Numbered from the stretch's first letter, positions 1 to 13,823 are shown. The stretch: 64,000 nt of DNA from Sweltsa coloradensis (GCA_024449915.1 JAMZAV010000097.1:1302001-1366000); one strand, 5' to 3'. Notes: generated by a model from the sequence alone, not told the origin. Numbers and translations: made by a program.

Positions 1-544
1 TATTTTAAAGTAAAGTACATTTCTAGTCAGTTACAAATATTGATTTTTAGTTCGAGAAAGATTATACCATCTTCGTATAGGACGCTATACGACTCCAAAG
101 TAAACGTTTGCATTACTGTGTGCATTCATACTGTACACATACTCATGTATATACATAGCAAATTCGATGCGATGGATAAATCTCAATTTTCAGTTATACA
201 ACCTCTGCCAGAATCGGGATTTAAGCCGAGAACTGCGTCATTGGAAGCACAAATTTATAAATTCAAATGACCGACAAATCACGTAGCCTAACATGGCTAA
301 AGCAAAATTGGTCAGATTTGCTGTTCCTGATTTTTGGCAAACCTTATATTGGTTTGAGTGGGATCGTCTAATTAATCAGTTTTTTCTTTTTTCTTTCTTT
401 CTTTTTTTCCCACAACTTTTTTATATTTGATTCATTCATTAATTGCATTTAATATCCATTTTGAATTTGTTACCAAAGTTGTGTTTTAATGCATTGTTGT
501 TGTAATATTACAATTTCAAATATTTACTTAACTGTAGTTCATTG
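1..544. other. AT-rich non-coding DNA
   Basis: No gene, RNA or repeat boundary is recognisable. A short TTTCT-rich pyrimidine tract lies near 379-409. The last part, upstream of 545, may belong to the 3' untranslated region of the LINE-like element whose tail follows, because it weakly resembles the sequence upstream of the copy at 27062. Confidence 0.4.
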
Positions 545-650
545 TTTTGTCTGCATCTATGTAATTAGATTTATTTAGTTGTCCTCCTTTGTAAATCAGT
601 TTTTTAACTGAATAGGATAGACGTTTAATAAATAAATTTATAAAATTAAA
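545..650 (+). mobile_element. LINE-like retroelement 3' tail, copy 1
   Basis: About 105 bp are nearly identical to 27062-27168, and the distal part matches 10583-10710. Shared landmarks are GTCTGCATCTATGTAATTAG, then TTGTCCTCCTTTGTAAATCA, a small AATCAGTT/AACTGA hairpin, AGGATAGACGTT, and a tail of TAAA/AAAT repeats. Three copies with the same end and an A-rich microsatellite tail are what 5'-truncated non-LTR retrotransposons leave behind. No reverse transcriptase coding remains, so the clade is not assigned. The terminal hairpin and tail resemble the 3' end of tRNA-SINE family A in this window. Confidence 0.6.
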
Positions 651-3600
651 AAAGGTGTTTACCAGTAAAAGCACAAATTCACAAATAAACATACATTTAA
701 AAGCGTAAATACTACAGAATGTGAAAACAACGACTGACTAGGCTGATTGCACTTTGGTGTTTTATACTTTAAAGATATTCTGTTCGGGCGACTCTGTGCT
801 CGCCGGCGCTTGCCTACGATTTGACAACACCACCAACCATTTTACATTCAATCCCAACACAATTTCCTAAATGTGGCGTATAAACAATCAGGCGGAAAGT
901 TCGCTATAAAGCTCTGCATAAACAATTTTCAATTATTATCGCGTATCCAGCAATATGTGCGATACATGCACCACTACATGTGTGCGAGATAATACAGGTC
1001 ACACTTTAATGACATATGACGCGGCGTTTCTAATTAAAATGAGTAAATTGAAACTGTAAATGGAAACTGCCGCCGGTGACAATTTATGTTGATAAAGTAA
1101 TTTTACATTTGATAATTGATCACCGATACAGTATGTATGTGACATTCAGTTCACTGTGACTCCATGAATGTATGTATAAAATGTTTATCCATTCCCCCCA
1201 GCTCTTTTCAAGTTTTACATCAAAATAAAAAAGTGTTGAAGATTATTAATTGCATTTTGTCTACGGAAAGGTTCAACAACAACATTAATTATAATAACAA
1301 GTATCTAGAAGTAAATTTTAGCTTTACATATTACATATTCGTATTTCGAAGATATTTTCGGAAAAATAATGAATTGGAACTTTAATAATTAATAATCACA
1401 CGCACCAGGTATACGTTCATACAAGCAAATCACGAAACTGCTTAAGTAACCGCATTTATAGTAACTGTAGTTTTTATCACAGTGTTTTCCATGAGTAATT
1501 ACAGAAAATGTTTAAGAAATGTCTAAAAGATTTCCCTCCAAGGATTCGTATCATACAATTGTTGATTGTTATTCTATACAGCGGATGATGTTTTCATGCG
1601 GTTTGGAACTGCCCTAGCTGCCTACTCCAGAGGCGGCGAGTTTGCCATTAACTTATATTTGATTTCAATTTTCGCTTCCTAGATTTTACGTTTGCTTGTT
1701 AGTGTGGTGTGGTGTAGTAGAGGGGGGCGGGGTTGGGGGTAAAGTAGGAGTAAGAATAATGAACCCCTTTAACAAACCTTCTGAATGCGAAGTAGTTCTA
1801 ACCCTTACAAACAAACTTAGGATTTTGCAAACGCACTTTAGAAATTTCTCTCTTTTGTTTATGCAGAATAAGCAGTTGAATCATTGTGCAAAAATTAAAT
1901 ACTCTAACTTGGAAAGCTAATTGCAATTATTTTATTTTACGCATAACGCATTCACTTAGTTAATTTATACATATTTAATATTGCGTTTGGAGGTAAATTA
2001 ACATCTGAGCCTATTTGAAATTTATTTAGAAAGTTTCACGAAACAGTTCGTACATTAGATTGTTTTACATCTTTAATGTTATGTAGGTTCTTCTAAGCTT
2101 ATCTAGTTACAAAGTTTAGTACTTGTGAAAACGAACTGAAAGATAAACCAAATTAAGAACGTGAATATTCATAACACATTTAATTTAAAGAGCTAACTGT
2201 AGAAACTTTTGTGAATCTTAAGACTCCAACTAACCGTGGGAGACGTGTAAATATTTGTACATTTATACACTTGAATTAGCAATTTTAATTATTAATATTT
2301 TAGCGAGAAATGTTAATTTACTCATGGTAAAACAAAAATGAATGAAAACTTAGAATGTGAAGAAATGAACTGAAATAGTGAAAAATAAACAAAACTTGTA
2401 TAAAGATCATACAATGTTTGAATGTAAAAAAGCTGTGCATAGTTAGATTAACTGATAGTCGTTGGATCAAACAATGTCTGTCCGTTCTTATACTGGATAA
2501 TTGAAAGAGTTGCATTGATGTCCTAACAGAACCATGAAAAATATTTCGATAGAACACTACGTCAGAAATAAACCTACCATGTGTTTTAACTCTTGTTTTG
2601 TTCGTATTGCATTTGCACAGCATAAACTGCTGTATTGCAATGAAGAATTTTGTTAAATAAATAATAGATAAGTAGAAGTTGATAGGTTTAAATCTCCGTA
2701 TGAAAACAAAAATATACGTAAAATCAAGAAAAGTTTTCCCCGATTATTGGAGTTCACAAACTCATCAATAATGGGATAAAGTCGTAAATAGATTGTGGTA
2801 AAACTTTTTAATTACTTCCATGCAGATCTCATTAATCGTGGTCTCGGGAATATTTCGCAATACAACAAGTTTGCATCGGTGGTAAATGCGATCGGCACCC
2901 ACCACAACTTCCTGCGGAAAACTCCGTGGGCAAGCCGCAGCAAACTATGTTAAAACAAAATTAATTCCACATGCCACCCTCATAGAGAGGTCCGGTTGGG
3001 ATGTAAAAGTGCGCACACCATTCCACAGTTGTTTACGTAATGTGGCGTATTAGAGCGAAGAGAACTTATTTCAAAGGTAATTTCATATATTTCATGTTGT
3101 TTTGAAAAAAGTTTCGATGTTCTCATACAATTACTGCGAAATCACGCAAACAACAAAATACTTTAAACTCAATTAAAGTTGTTAAGAACCGAAGGTACTC
3201 ACAGAATTTATATAATTAGCTACTGAAATCTTTGTTACATATAAACGTTTCAATTCCAACTTTAGAAATATCTTTAGAATCTTTGTGCACACATTCAAAA
3301 GTTAATAATGCATTATGAAGCGACGATCAACTGCACACACCACATTTACAGTGAAGTGATACTTATTGTTGATGTTTAATATATGTTAATTAAGTCATGT
3401 TACATGTAGAGAATAGATCTCCGGTTGACGTGCCCTAGTTTCTCGTGTAGGCGAACTAAAATAGACAGAAATGCAACACAAAATACACATACACACTCAG
3501 ATCACTTCTTAAACAGATATGTACACAAAGACCGAATTGCACTATTCCGGGATTGTGCCCTCTATAGATTGTCTTGATATGTTGTTTCTCTCTGCTTGAG

Positions 3601-5531
3601 GTCTTTTTTTTCATCACAATTATGTTAAAATAATATTTATAATTTACCTGGCAGAGTAAACCAGTAACAAGCTATAGTGGTTAGGTGCGGTTATAAATAT
3701 TGCAAGGTAAGCATAATATGCTGTCCACAATAAAAACAACCTATCGGAATTAAAATAATAAAAAGTAGCTAGTTAAAATTTGCCTTAGGCTAGACTTAAA
3801 AAGTTATAAAATAAAGTCCATAAGGGCTTGCCATGACGTAATATTTCCCCCAAATGCAGGTCGATTGTAAAATGTAAAGGGTAGATTGCTACCATCGTCA
3901 CTCAGTATCAAACGCCATACCAAAAACCATACCAATACACCCACTTTAATCATAGTAAACCATTGAATATCAATTACCCTTATAGCTTGAGTGATCTGTA
4001 GTACAAAGTTATACAGCAACTCTAAGTGCACATGAAATGATGTGGAGCGTTTGTTGTACAACGAACCTATTTTATTGTGCTAATAAACAAGACAGATTAA
4101 AATTAACTTTGATAGTTTTGAATGATTATCTCGAGTGAAATTTATACTAAACAGAACAATAACAAATGAAATGGAAAGAATCTGAATATAACTACACATC
4201 TCACTATGGCAGCTAGAAAAATACGATCATATTGTATATTACCAATAATTAAATACACAAATGCAAATGCTTATTTTAAAATATACCCTAACAGTTGTAT
4301 AAAATAACACTAAATTATTTTAATTTTTCTACTAAATATTTGAAGATTCATTTGATGCAGACCCATTTTCATACAGCCTATTTAAATTTAAAAAGTTTTC
4401 CCTTGAAATAAAGAACTAGCTATTTTACGTTACAATTGATTTATCTTCGCCTTTTCACGTTTAGTAAAATCTCTCGGCGTCGTTCCTAGTTTTCACTTGC
4501 TTTAAAATAGCATTAATCAATTTACTTTCTTAAAGAGGCAAAACACTTCTCTAAATCACACATCACATAACCCCTGTACGTGACTGCATTCCTTGATTTC
4601 CGGCGTTATATTCGGCTTTTATGTAAATGCACGGCCATTTATACCGCGCGTTATTTTCTTCTATGTGTTAGGGGGGCGAATGTTTGTTGCCGATGTCTTC
4701 TCCATGGGGCTCTAGAGATCGCATAACCTCCCCTCCCCCTCCTCTGCCGCCGTGGAGAAGGCACTGGAGCCACGGGTTTCGCTTTCAAGCGTTGTCTGTT
4801 CATTTCTTCTGGCTAAATAGGAAGCTGCTGCACATTTCGTTCGTCGTGTTTTTTTTTTTTTTTTAGTAACGTAACAACAAAGAAAACCACACACGTTATA
4901 GTAGTCGGCCGAAGTCAAATCGTATTTTATTGCACATTTTCTGTCTTAATTCTCACTGATTTATAGATTAATGATTCTAATCTTGAAGCCCAAAGAACAG
5001 CAAGTTATATCATGAAAAATCATTTACTAATAAATTGAAGGAGACAGAATAATGTTGTCAAAGGTTTTTTGTTTAACTTTCTTAAAAAGCACACACATTA
5101 AATGTCACACTATCAAACTGAAATACAAAGAGTCGAGGAAGTAGGAAAGACCCATATACTTCGAAGGTGTATGGGTTTACAAGGTGGGAGTTCGTCGTAG
5201 GTGATTAAATTGGTTAACTGATTTATATTAATTACGTTGGCATCACGAGTAAACACAATGCCAGGACCAATGTTTGTCACCCATAGCATACTACTAAGGA
5301 TTAATTAAACGATAACAAACAAATTAATCTTATACACATCAGGAATTTTTTTATTGAAGACAAAAGTAACGAGTCTCAAAAAGAAAAACCGGATTTCAAT
5401 TCCTGCCAGAATCATGTATCACGATAAAAACGCGACTTAATTGTTGGCATGAATGATACACAATGTTTTTTTTTATCATGGGGGTAAAGGAAGAGTATGC
5501 ACTGGCCAATCAAAAAGTTTTTAAATTCACG
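651..5531. other. AT-rich non-coding DNA, no gene seen
   Basis: Open frames here are short, lack codon structure and match nothing recognised. Minor landmarks are a G-rich stretch at 1720-1740, a 16-T run at 4849-4864, and a hairpin at 5150-5176 (ACCCATATAC, 7-base loop, GTGTATGGGT). A degenerate relative of the alanine-tRNA-like word may lie near 2890-2904 (cggcacccaccaca), but it is too diverged to count. Confidence 0.4.
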
Positions 5532-5548
5532 ACCCGGCACCTCCACCA
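5532..5548 (+). repeat. alanine-tRNA-3'-end-like word, copy 1
   Basis: Reads ACCCGGCACCTCCACCA followed by AAA. It shares its last 15 bases exactly with eight other copies in the window. The flanks (ttaaattcacg on the left, aaactgaaag on the right) do not match the flanks of other copies. In animals a mature alanine tRNA commonly ends CCGGC, (A/C/T-rich) CTCCA plus the added CCA; that assignment rests on family knowledge and not on a search. A weak second version, ggcgcccccacca, lies about 100 bp downstream. Confidence 0.7.
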
Positions 5549-8500
5549 AAACTGAAAGTTTCAACCAAGCGACGAAAATACTGAATACGACGACCATTAC
5601 TGAATGCAACGAACATTTTCAATAATGGTAGGCTAACGCGGCGCCCCCACCAAAAATATCAACGCACGACGAATTAATTATTTTTTTTAGTTCTTCGGCG
5701 ATCTGTTGATTTAGTAGCTGGGTACTCTTGTATCCTTGTTCGTTTGCAAATACGTGTTATTCAATCCGACTTCCAGTGTTAATTGTGAGTAACGTCCGTA
5801 ATGTTGTAATGCAAACTGTCATGTGTCACCTAACGAGCTACAAAGGCACAAGTAGATTAGTACGCGTGTTATTGCCTATAGTGACGGGAGTGGAGTAGCT
5901 TTGTCGAGTTCGGCGATGGTAACGAAATTAGTTGACAGCACTGATAGCTCAACGTCATAAACAAACACAGCACAACATGGAGGTGTAGGTTGATTCCTTT
6001 GTTGGGTTTGTACATTGCTAATCCTGGCTTCTAATCCAAACATGTTAGTGGTTTACATGTAAGTGTCAGCTTAATAGGATGTAAATGGGTATTACGAATA
6101 AATATAAAAATGCTTTAATATAAGCCATGAAAAGATATATTTTAGCAACATGAATTATTTATTTAAATTTTAAATTTGTATATTAAGTTCAGTTTTGAGC
6201 TCTTCGACTTTCCTTACGATAAAAGTATTTCAAAACACTGTGCAAGACATATTAAATACATTACATGTGAGAACTGAAGCAACATATTATGTAGAACAAA
6301 TTCAATTACAATAATAACGTAAGAATACAAACTTAAAAGATAAGTTAAGATTTCCAAATTCTTCTCCCAAGTTCATTTTTTTTTTTTAATGGCAGCAATT
6401 TAAAATACTCATAATAACGTGTTCTTTAAAACCACTATAAAATATCTACCCTCATTCATTTTAAACATTATTAGAAGAATTTGTGTGAATAACCACAACC
6501 GACAATCCAGTGTAGTGATTTTCATCCGGCCACTTCAAGAGTTAAGAGGATGCATTATATGAAATTCGTTTTAGTTAGGTGCATTCGCTAGGCGAACTGA
6601 CAGCTATTTGAAATTTTGAACAGTTGTCGAAGAAGTGGGAATGAAGGGCTCTACAGTCACAAATTCTAAAAAAAATATATATTTTTAATAATTTTAGATT
6701 TTGATAAAAAGTCCACAATTTACCATTTTGGACTGGATTTTCCAGTTCGCACCTCTCAGATTATGATTCAAATAATTGAACTATCTAGAAAGAAATCCAA
6801 CTTACAGTTATAATTATACGCTTTTTGCAGATTCAAATTTAAAAAGAGCGAGAAATGCTTCTTTCGTTTTAACCACGTTACACGTTGGTTCTCATGTGTA
6901 TCGCAACAACCTTCAATAACGCACTCAGAGTTAAGTCAAGCAGACGAATTAATAAATGTAAATATTAAATAACAATCGTGGAGAGAAACTAATATATAAG
7001 AATGGTGAACTAAACTTTAAGAGGAACGAACCAGGATTCCAAACTCTGTTTTAAGCCCCTGATTATCTCTAATGGTTCAATAAACTTGTTCAAACCTTCA
7101 TTATTTCCACTTCCACGCACATTGTTAATAAGAAGCTTAAATCTAGATAATCGACTTAGTACGAACTGAAGGTTAATGAGACGAGGCCCAAGTACACGCA
7201 ATGCGTATGTGTGTGTGCAATGTGCGGTAATAACGAATGCTTCAAGTTCTGTGAGTTGCGTAATTGGCTTTACTTTAGCAAATCATCGCACTGTATTGAA
7301 ATATGTTCATACACTAAACGAACATTTCAGAATGCGTTATTTTGATGATCGTTTAATTCAAAACTCGTTGCAGTGGAAAAAGGGGGTGAAAAATCGAGAT
7401 ATACACTATGTTGAGTCTAATTTTGGTTTGAAACAAATTAAAAATTAATTTTCCAAGGTTTTGCAACAGATGATTTTCATAATCGACAGTTCACTATATC
7501 TCACATTAAGCATTCTGGAAAAAATTAAATTTTACGCGCTAAATGCCATGTTGGATGTGTGTGACTGACAATAATGTCTATGTGAGAAACGCAGTCCATT
7601 TATCGTGTTAAACTCCCTTGTTCCCATAATGCTTTGGGCGCGGGTAATTTTATCATCTCTTGAGACAAACATAAGTGCTACAAATGAAATAGTACGCTTT
7701 AAATGTTTGGAGACGAAGGCACGATACATGTAGTAATATTTAATACATCAGAACAGCATTACATATGTTTGTTTTTATTTCCAGTTCAAAAGTTTCTAGT
7801 GTTGTTCGTGAACTTGTCTCCGTGTATAAAACAACGTTCTCTGCAGCTGAAGTACCAAGTGCCGAGCTCGTGCCAGGGCGATGAGTTGAGGGATAAGACT
7901 GAGGCAGTCTTTTCCGTTTGACAGGACCAATTGAAGATTATTATCTCGCAGATTTCAAACCCTCGGTCGAGACAAAAGAAAGTAGCTTTTAGGAAATTGA
8001 AAACTACGTTGTATGGTGCTTTTATTGTCAAACTATTTTAAAATGTCAAACAGGTTACTAACGCACAATCACGCAAGTAAGTCGGTTGTGTACGGTTTTC
8101 AATCGTGAGAAAAACCCAACAATATCAATCGCCACTTTTACGAAACATATTACTATGTCATATATGTTCACATGTGACTAATAAAAGTTAGACCTACTGA
8201 ATACTAAATATATGTTGTCAAGAAGTAAAACGTCTAAAAAAAATAGAGATTTACAGCTATAAGTCAAACGATAAACACCCTTTAAATATAACGCGAGCAT
8301 ACTTTGAATTGAACCAATTTTGAGAAGAAGAATCTGTCCAACAAAAATATGCTGACCTTAAAGCACCTCCATTTTCCCCCATATTATCTGTTCATTGTTG
8401 CAAATTAGCGAGAATATTGTTTTGGTAAAAAAAAGTGTAGAAAGTTTGTAATGTAACATTTTTGTATTTTGACGGTCGTTTTTATCAAACGAAGAACATA

Positions 8501-8640
8501 TTGCAGTGTTTTTTAAATTTAATTTAATTAAATTTAACTGGTGTAAATATTTACATTTCAAGCCAAAGAAATATCTCCAAAACACAAGTTATTTTTATTT
8601 TTTCATTATATTGCGGGTATAATTAAAAGCTTTGATCATA
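5549..8640. other. AT-rich non-coding DNA, no gene seen
   Basis: Several open frames of 60-90 codons overlap on both strands. None has a recognisable domain, splice context or base composition different from its surroundings. No transposon termini were found. Confidence 0.35.
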
Positions 8641-8998
8641 ACGCCTAAAAACTCCCTGGCTGGGAGCTGCTATTAGACTCGCTCAAGGACCTTTAGACAG
8701 ACACTGGCAGTACTTCCTTCTCGAGGTGAGTGCGTGTGTAAGGCTTCTAGTAGAGGCTGAGCCAGAGCTGGTATCATATCGCACAACACACAAGGGGGAG
8801 GGGGGTTCCTTACGCCTCGTGGCGCCTATTTCTATTCGACTTCCACGGATTCCAAAGCACTTAGTTTTATTCGTCGAAATAAAATCCATCTCCGTGATTT
8901 TCTTCTTTTGTAATGAAAACGAGGCCAAAGTAAGATCTTTTCCAAGACGATTTTTGAATAGTTTTCCAATCCAAACAAATCCAAGCCTTAGGGAATGA
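8641..8998 (+). other. GC-richer block with an open frame, exon not established
   Basis: A frame open from about 8642 to 8998 starts with residues such as TPWLGAAIRLAQGPLDRHWQ and meets a consensus-like GAG|GTGAGT at 8725/8726. That is compatible with a 75-bp exon tail (8651-8725) spliced at 8725. Base composition is higher in GC than the surroundings. No family is recognised, no acceptor could be chosen, and an open stretch is easier to get by chance in GC-richer sequence. The opposite strand is open too (8683-9003). Treat as a weak exon candidate. Confidence 0.12.
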
Positions 8999-10582
8999 AC
9001 CATTTTCTTTCGGAATGTTCCAACTCTGTTACGTAAAGAATCTCGTATTCGGAAACAAATCTAATCAAAATATAAAATAAGAATAAAATTGCGGACGACA
9101 TCCCCAGTAACGTTTCGATATACACAGCTATGAAACTTTCCTGATTGCTCCATTGTTTGGAAATAGGATAAAACATGATATTGATACAGTACAATAAATA
9201 AAAGATTTCAAACAATAAATTAGAAATAGATATTGCTTTATAAAATCTTGAACACAGATATTAAGTCCCGGTAGCTTGTTAAGTTACTTTAAACTAAGTT
9301 TGTAGTTAAATGGTTTGTTCAAAGCATATTTTCATTTAAATAGATTGATGCTTTAGTGTTTCATTAATTTAATGTAAAAGTCTACATCACACTTGTGGAG
9401 CTTGCTCTGTTGTTGGTGGCAATAAATAAACTACTATAAGTATAAATTAAACAATCAATAAACACGTATACAGATGTGTTAAAACGAATCTTAGAATCTC
9501 TTAGTAATTTTATCCCTACTTATAAATTAATGTCTCATGTTCTGCTATACAAAATTACCCCAGCTTTCGCCGCTACCTATGTTGACTTTTATAGTCATTA
9601 GAGAACACTTTTCCCCCTCCCTCTTCTACAACATTACACGAAAAACAAGCAATCTTGGAGACAGACTCCGTCCTTATTGTGTGAGATTGCTTAAGTGCCC
9701 CCCCCCCCCCCCCCCCTCTCATCTCGTATTTGCGCGCTTCTCATCTCACGGCCCCGTTAATCGTTTTCTCCTCCCAACCCTCACGTACGTCGTCTCCAGG
9801 AGGCCGTGGCTCGCTGCCTTCACCCACACAGATCAAATACGCGTTTTATTAACGGCCACGCATTTTGCAGCTACGTCGTTTCCAATAACCTCTATATTGG
9901 CAGTAATAACTATAGAACTCTTCTAGAACGACGGTCGTCAGTAGATCACACTCTAAGGCAGTGGCCACTACTTCAACAAGCGTGAGGTAGTCATATAAAG
10001 TAACCTTTGTAAACGTTATTTTATACAACCCAATTTTGCCATGACCATCCAACTCTGTTCTGCTATGTATTTGGTCCAGATTGATTCAAATAGTGTATTC
10101 AATGGTTCGATAAAATTCGAAATGAAACTTTATGCCATTGTGCAAGGATTTATACTGAGATAACCAGCTCATGTATTTTTATTAGTAGGTCAAGTCGTCG
10201 GTCCAATCTATTTTGCAAGTATAGCTGTCGAGTGAGAAGTTGGATCATGAAATATTAAAAAAATATATTGAAAGCTGTAAAATAAGGATATAGTCGAATG
10301 TGATAAACTTGAGAAAGAGTCACTTCTGTGTGTTCCTCTGATAAAGATATAACATTTTAAAATTAGCAATGTGGGGCTTGTTGGGCAGAGGGTTCATTCT
10401 TGCTTCTTAGTGTACAGTCCTCGCTTTATAAATACAGGATCATCGTTTGGAGTTCTTTATTTCTTATAATCGATTATCCACTAAAAGAATCTGTTTCAAT
10501 TGGGTTTATAAATAGTGACATTGCTCCAATTAAACAAGGCACGATAAATGATAGTGTCTACCCCTAGATAATATTATAGTAA
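8999..10582. other. non-coding DNA with poly-C tract
   Basis: Nothing gene-like is recognised. A run of 19 C sits at 9698-9716, inside a GC-richer stretch (about 9530-9880) whose overlapping open frames look like composition shadows. Confidence 0.35.
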
Positions 10583-10710
10583 AATTAGTTGTCCTCTTTT
10601 GTAAATCAGTTTTTATAACTGAGTAGGATAGACGTTAAATAAATAAATGAATAAATAAATTTTTATAACTGAGTAGGATAGACGTTAAATAAATAAATGA
10701 ATAAATAAAA
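10583..10710 (+). mobile_element. LINE-like 3' tail, copy 2, with internal duplication
   Basis: Begins at TTAGTTGTCCTCTTTTG and lacks the upstream part present in copies 1 and 3. The terminal 50 bp (ttttataactgagtaggata through the AAAT repeats) is repeated in tandem at 10611 and 10661. This could be template slippage during target-primed reverse transcription or later replication slippage. Its version of the tail, ATAACTGAGTAGGATAGAC, is the closest of the three to the tail of SINE family A (ATAATTGAGTGGGTAGAC). Confidence 0.6.
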
Positions 10711-12919
10711 AAATCGTAGACATAGAAAACTCATTTTTGTTTTGTATTTATCACTGCCACAAACATTATGAAGGAACATATGATATTTCTGACAGAACAT
10801 TTTATATTCCTCGAACTGTGGATGAAACACGCACCAAACAGACGCAACATTTTCGTGTTTGGTAAGTCACAGCAGACAGCTCACCTCATACATTGATAAC
10901 CGGACAGACGTTCCTCGCTTTCTCAACACGCAGACATCTTTTCATATATCCTGTTATATTATTCATACTTTCTAAGACTCTACACACGTCACGTTACAGA
11001 ATCCTGGCTGTTTTCAGTCCAAGCCCAGTCTACCGCTTGACTCGGTACCTTGAATCAACAGGAATATGTTATATTTGACAGTCTCCCCTTGGGTATTCTA
11101 TGTGTACATTATGCCCTTCCACTGAATGCTTTTAAAAATATCAACTATTTGATATTTTAAAAGAATAATATACAATGCACTTGGATATAGTACATTTTTT
11201 TCCAAGTTTTAAATAAGTCAACATTACTTTATGTTAATAATATAATATACAAATGAAATAGATTGATATTCTCTATCAATAAAAGCAATAACGAAAATTG
11301 TCTTATTGAAAGTGGTAAAGCAAACGATGCAGAAAGTACAATGTGAGGTTATCTGAGAATTGTTGCAGTCGAGAGTCGAGCGAGCAGTTACTTTGATAAA
11401 TATGTTAGCCTTTACAAAAACTCAAAGAAGAGCATTTGACAAATTGAAGAAATATAAGGAGACTGAAGAAATCACACCATGAATGGAAGACATGCAAACT
11501 GTGGGAAAGATAAATGAAACGAAAAAACGAGGATGTTTCCGGGGAAATGATTTGAAAAATAATCCCGATTTAACTTAGGTAACGATTGCAAAAAAGTCGG
11601 TAAGTACGTTTAGGAAACGATCCAATTTATCAGAGCACAGATTCAAGGGAAGCAACGGAAGGGGTGCCAATAAAAAATGATGAGACAAATGATTGAATTA
11701 AAATCCAATATGTGCAGCGTAGGAAGTTGAGTAGAGCTTCTCTACATGCTGTTCAGTGCGTTTGATTGAAGCTTGTGAGAACCTTGTATAATTTTACACA
11801 ACATAGCTGGAAGTAAATGCGAAATAACTCCATCAAATGAGATAGTCCTTGTACAAGATGCACGTCATATAATGCGCCTATATCACCGTCTTAGTTTTAG
11901 TGTGTTTAACAGCAGACTAGCATTAAACAAGTGTAATGCTCACTTAAGAGCAAGAAATAAACTGCCTGGCGCGTGTGCATCGTTGTGTGAACGCTTATGA
12001 AAGAAACATTCACATTCCGCCCTGAAAACAAAGAGGCTACCTCTTCAGTATTCAGTCCGCGCAGTTAATAGGGAGTGTTACTGTTTTGCTTTTCAGTACG
12101 GCTGCAAACTACTTCGTGCTGACATGCTGTAACCGGTGCTGATAATATTATTACCACATCTGTACGTAATCATCATCACCAACATGTTATTAATACATGC
12201 ATTGGTTTAACTTCCCATCTTTATCCGTTTTTCTATGTATGCCCTTTATCTCATCAATTGCAATGTAAAACTTTTCAAATGTGTGTAACCTAGTGCTACC
12301 TTTACCATATGATTTCTCAATAGTTTCTAAATAGGAAGGCCTATAATTGGACGACCCTTCCTCTTATTTAATCGTCCACTTGGACATTTTCTTATATTTA
12401 ACGTATTTCAACTTCCTTGTTAAAAAACAAACCAAACTGTGTTTATATAATATTTAATACAACCAAACAATTACAATACACTCATTATCTTGAATATGAT
12501 AGCAAGTGCAAAACAAAAATATGTCGGGAAATGTGGTGAGATGTAATATGATTTATATAAAATGTGTAATAAACAACAATGTTAATTTATTTGTTTTGAG
12601 TTTCTATAAGGATATCTATACACCTCAAAATGAAAAACTTGAAGGTAATTAAAAACTTAAGTTCAGATATACTAATTGTTTCGGATCAATGTTATTTTAA
12701 GTACTTACATATTATTACGCCAGCATCTGGACATGACGACTCTATGGTAAAATGGCATTAACAACGTACCTGCAACAAAGAAAGAGAAATATTGGTTAAC
12801 GATAATCACATAGGTATTGGAGCATGTGCCTCATAAACATAAACCCATTGTGTGAGAAAAGCCTCTAGTGCGAACACAACGTTGGCAGTCAGTCGTTGAA
12901 TAAATAGTAATCTTCTTTC
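10711..12919. other. AT-rich non-coding DNA
   Basis: A stretch at 11402-11700 reads as short lysine-rich frames broken by stops (starting MLAFTKTQRRAFDKLKKYKE). It could be a decayed coding remnant but matches no family I know. Otherwise nothing is recognised. Confidence 0.3.
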
Positions 12920-13262
12920 CAATATATCGGCTCTCCGCCCACACGCACACGCACACGCTGGCCACGACTAGCTTCCATTATAGCGGATGATCAATGCACG
13001 TTTTGACACAACGTCCTACGCCGCGGCGAGTTAATGGTCCCCACACAAAACCTCGTCGGCCAGGCATTCATCAATCGAGATGGGGTTGGATTTGTTTTTA
13101 CTCGGCGCCCTGAAAAAAATAGAACGCCAAAATAAAATGCCGACAAAACCCAGGAAAGTTGAGAAGCTTATTCAATCATCCCCCGATGCGAGAACAGTGC
13201 TTCGGCGTGAGGCGGTGTTAATGGCCGTGTCATAGCGAGTTACTCTACTTATCTGGGGGGAA
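12920..13262. other. GC-richer block, possible regulatory sequence
   Basis: The composition rises sharply compared with both flanks. It includes a short CACACG microsatellite and homeodomain-like cores (GTTAATGG). The open frame that starts at the ATG of 13264 runs into a tandem repeat and is not a credible gene. The idea of an enhancer or conserved non-coding element rests only on composition and motif density. Confidence 0.2.
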
Positions 13263-13572
13263 TATGAAAAACATGCCAGGCGAGGTTTTTGCTGCTTCGA
13301 CGCTCATACAGCAGACAGGCGCCATGGGGAAAATATTTTTGAGACAAACAATGCTCAAAGAGTTTTCACGCTTAAACAAATACCTAAAAAGTGATATTAG
13401 AATTTTTCCTCTTTTTTCCACTTTAATTTTTCTTCAACGAAACCAGCACTTCCACCAAAATGAAATATTCTTGTTTGAAACAGTATTCAAGGCTTAAATT
13501 TAAAAACAATACTTGAAATTGGAGAGAATATTGTTGCAATAATGATTTCGTTCCAAACACTCTCATCAACAG

Positions 13573-13589
13573 AACCGGCACCTCCACCA
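13573..13589 (+). repeat. alanine-tRNA-3'-end-like word, copy 2
   Basis: Reads AACCGGCACCTCCACCA then AAA, inside unit 2 of the local tandem array. It has the exact 15-base core. Confidence 0.7.
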
Positions 13590-13806
13590 AAACAGAATAT
13601 TTGTGTTTGAAACAGTATTCAAAGCAGAAATGTAAAAATAATACTTAAAAATTGCTGAGAATAATATAAGAGAAATCAAATATTAACAGCAAATGATCTA
13701 AAATATTTGTTCTTAAATTTTGGCTGTGAAAGCATCAAGCATGAGAATAATATTGTTGCAATTATGATTTCATTCAAAAAACACTTTCTTTGATTATCAT
13801 CAACGG

Positions 13807-13823
13807 AACCGGCACCTCCACCA
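13807..13823 (+). repeat. alanine-tRNA-3'-end-like word, copy 3
   Basis: Reads AACCGGCACCTCCACCA then AAA, in unit 3 of the local tandem array. It has the exact 15-base core. The corresponding place in unit 1 (13441-13457) is aaccagcacttccacca, two mismatches away. Confidence 0.7.

Noticed and set aside
1715..1742. G-quadruplex
   Set aside because: G runs are present but spacing is irregular; without other support it is only a G-rich stretch.
9537..9926. 129-codon plus-strand gene
   Set aside because: The frame runs through a 19-C homopolymer, so its reading frame depends on slippage-prone sequence, and nothing in it is recognisable.
13264..13497. 77-codon gene starting at ATG 13264
   Set aside because: Its second half lies in the first unit of a tandem repeat whose other units do not keep the frame.
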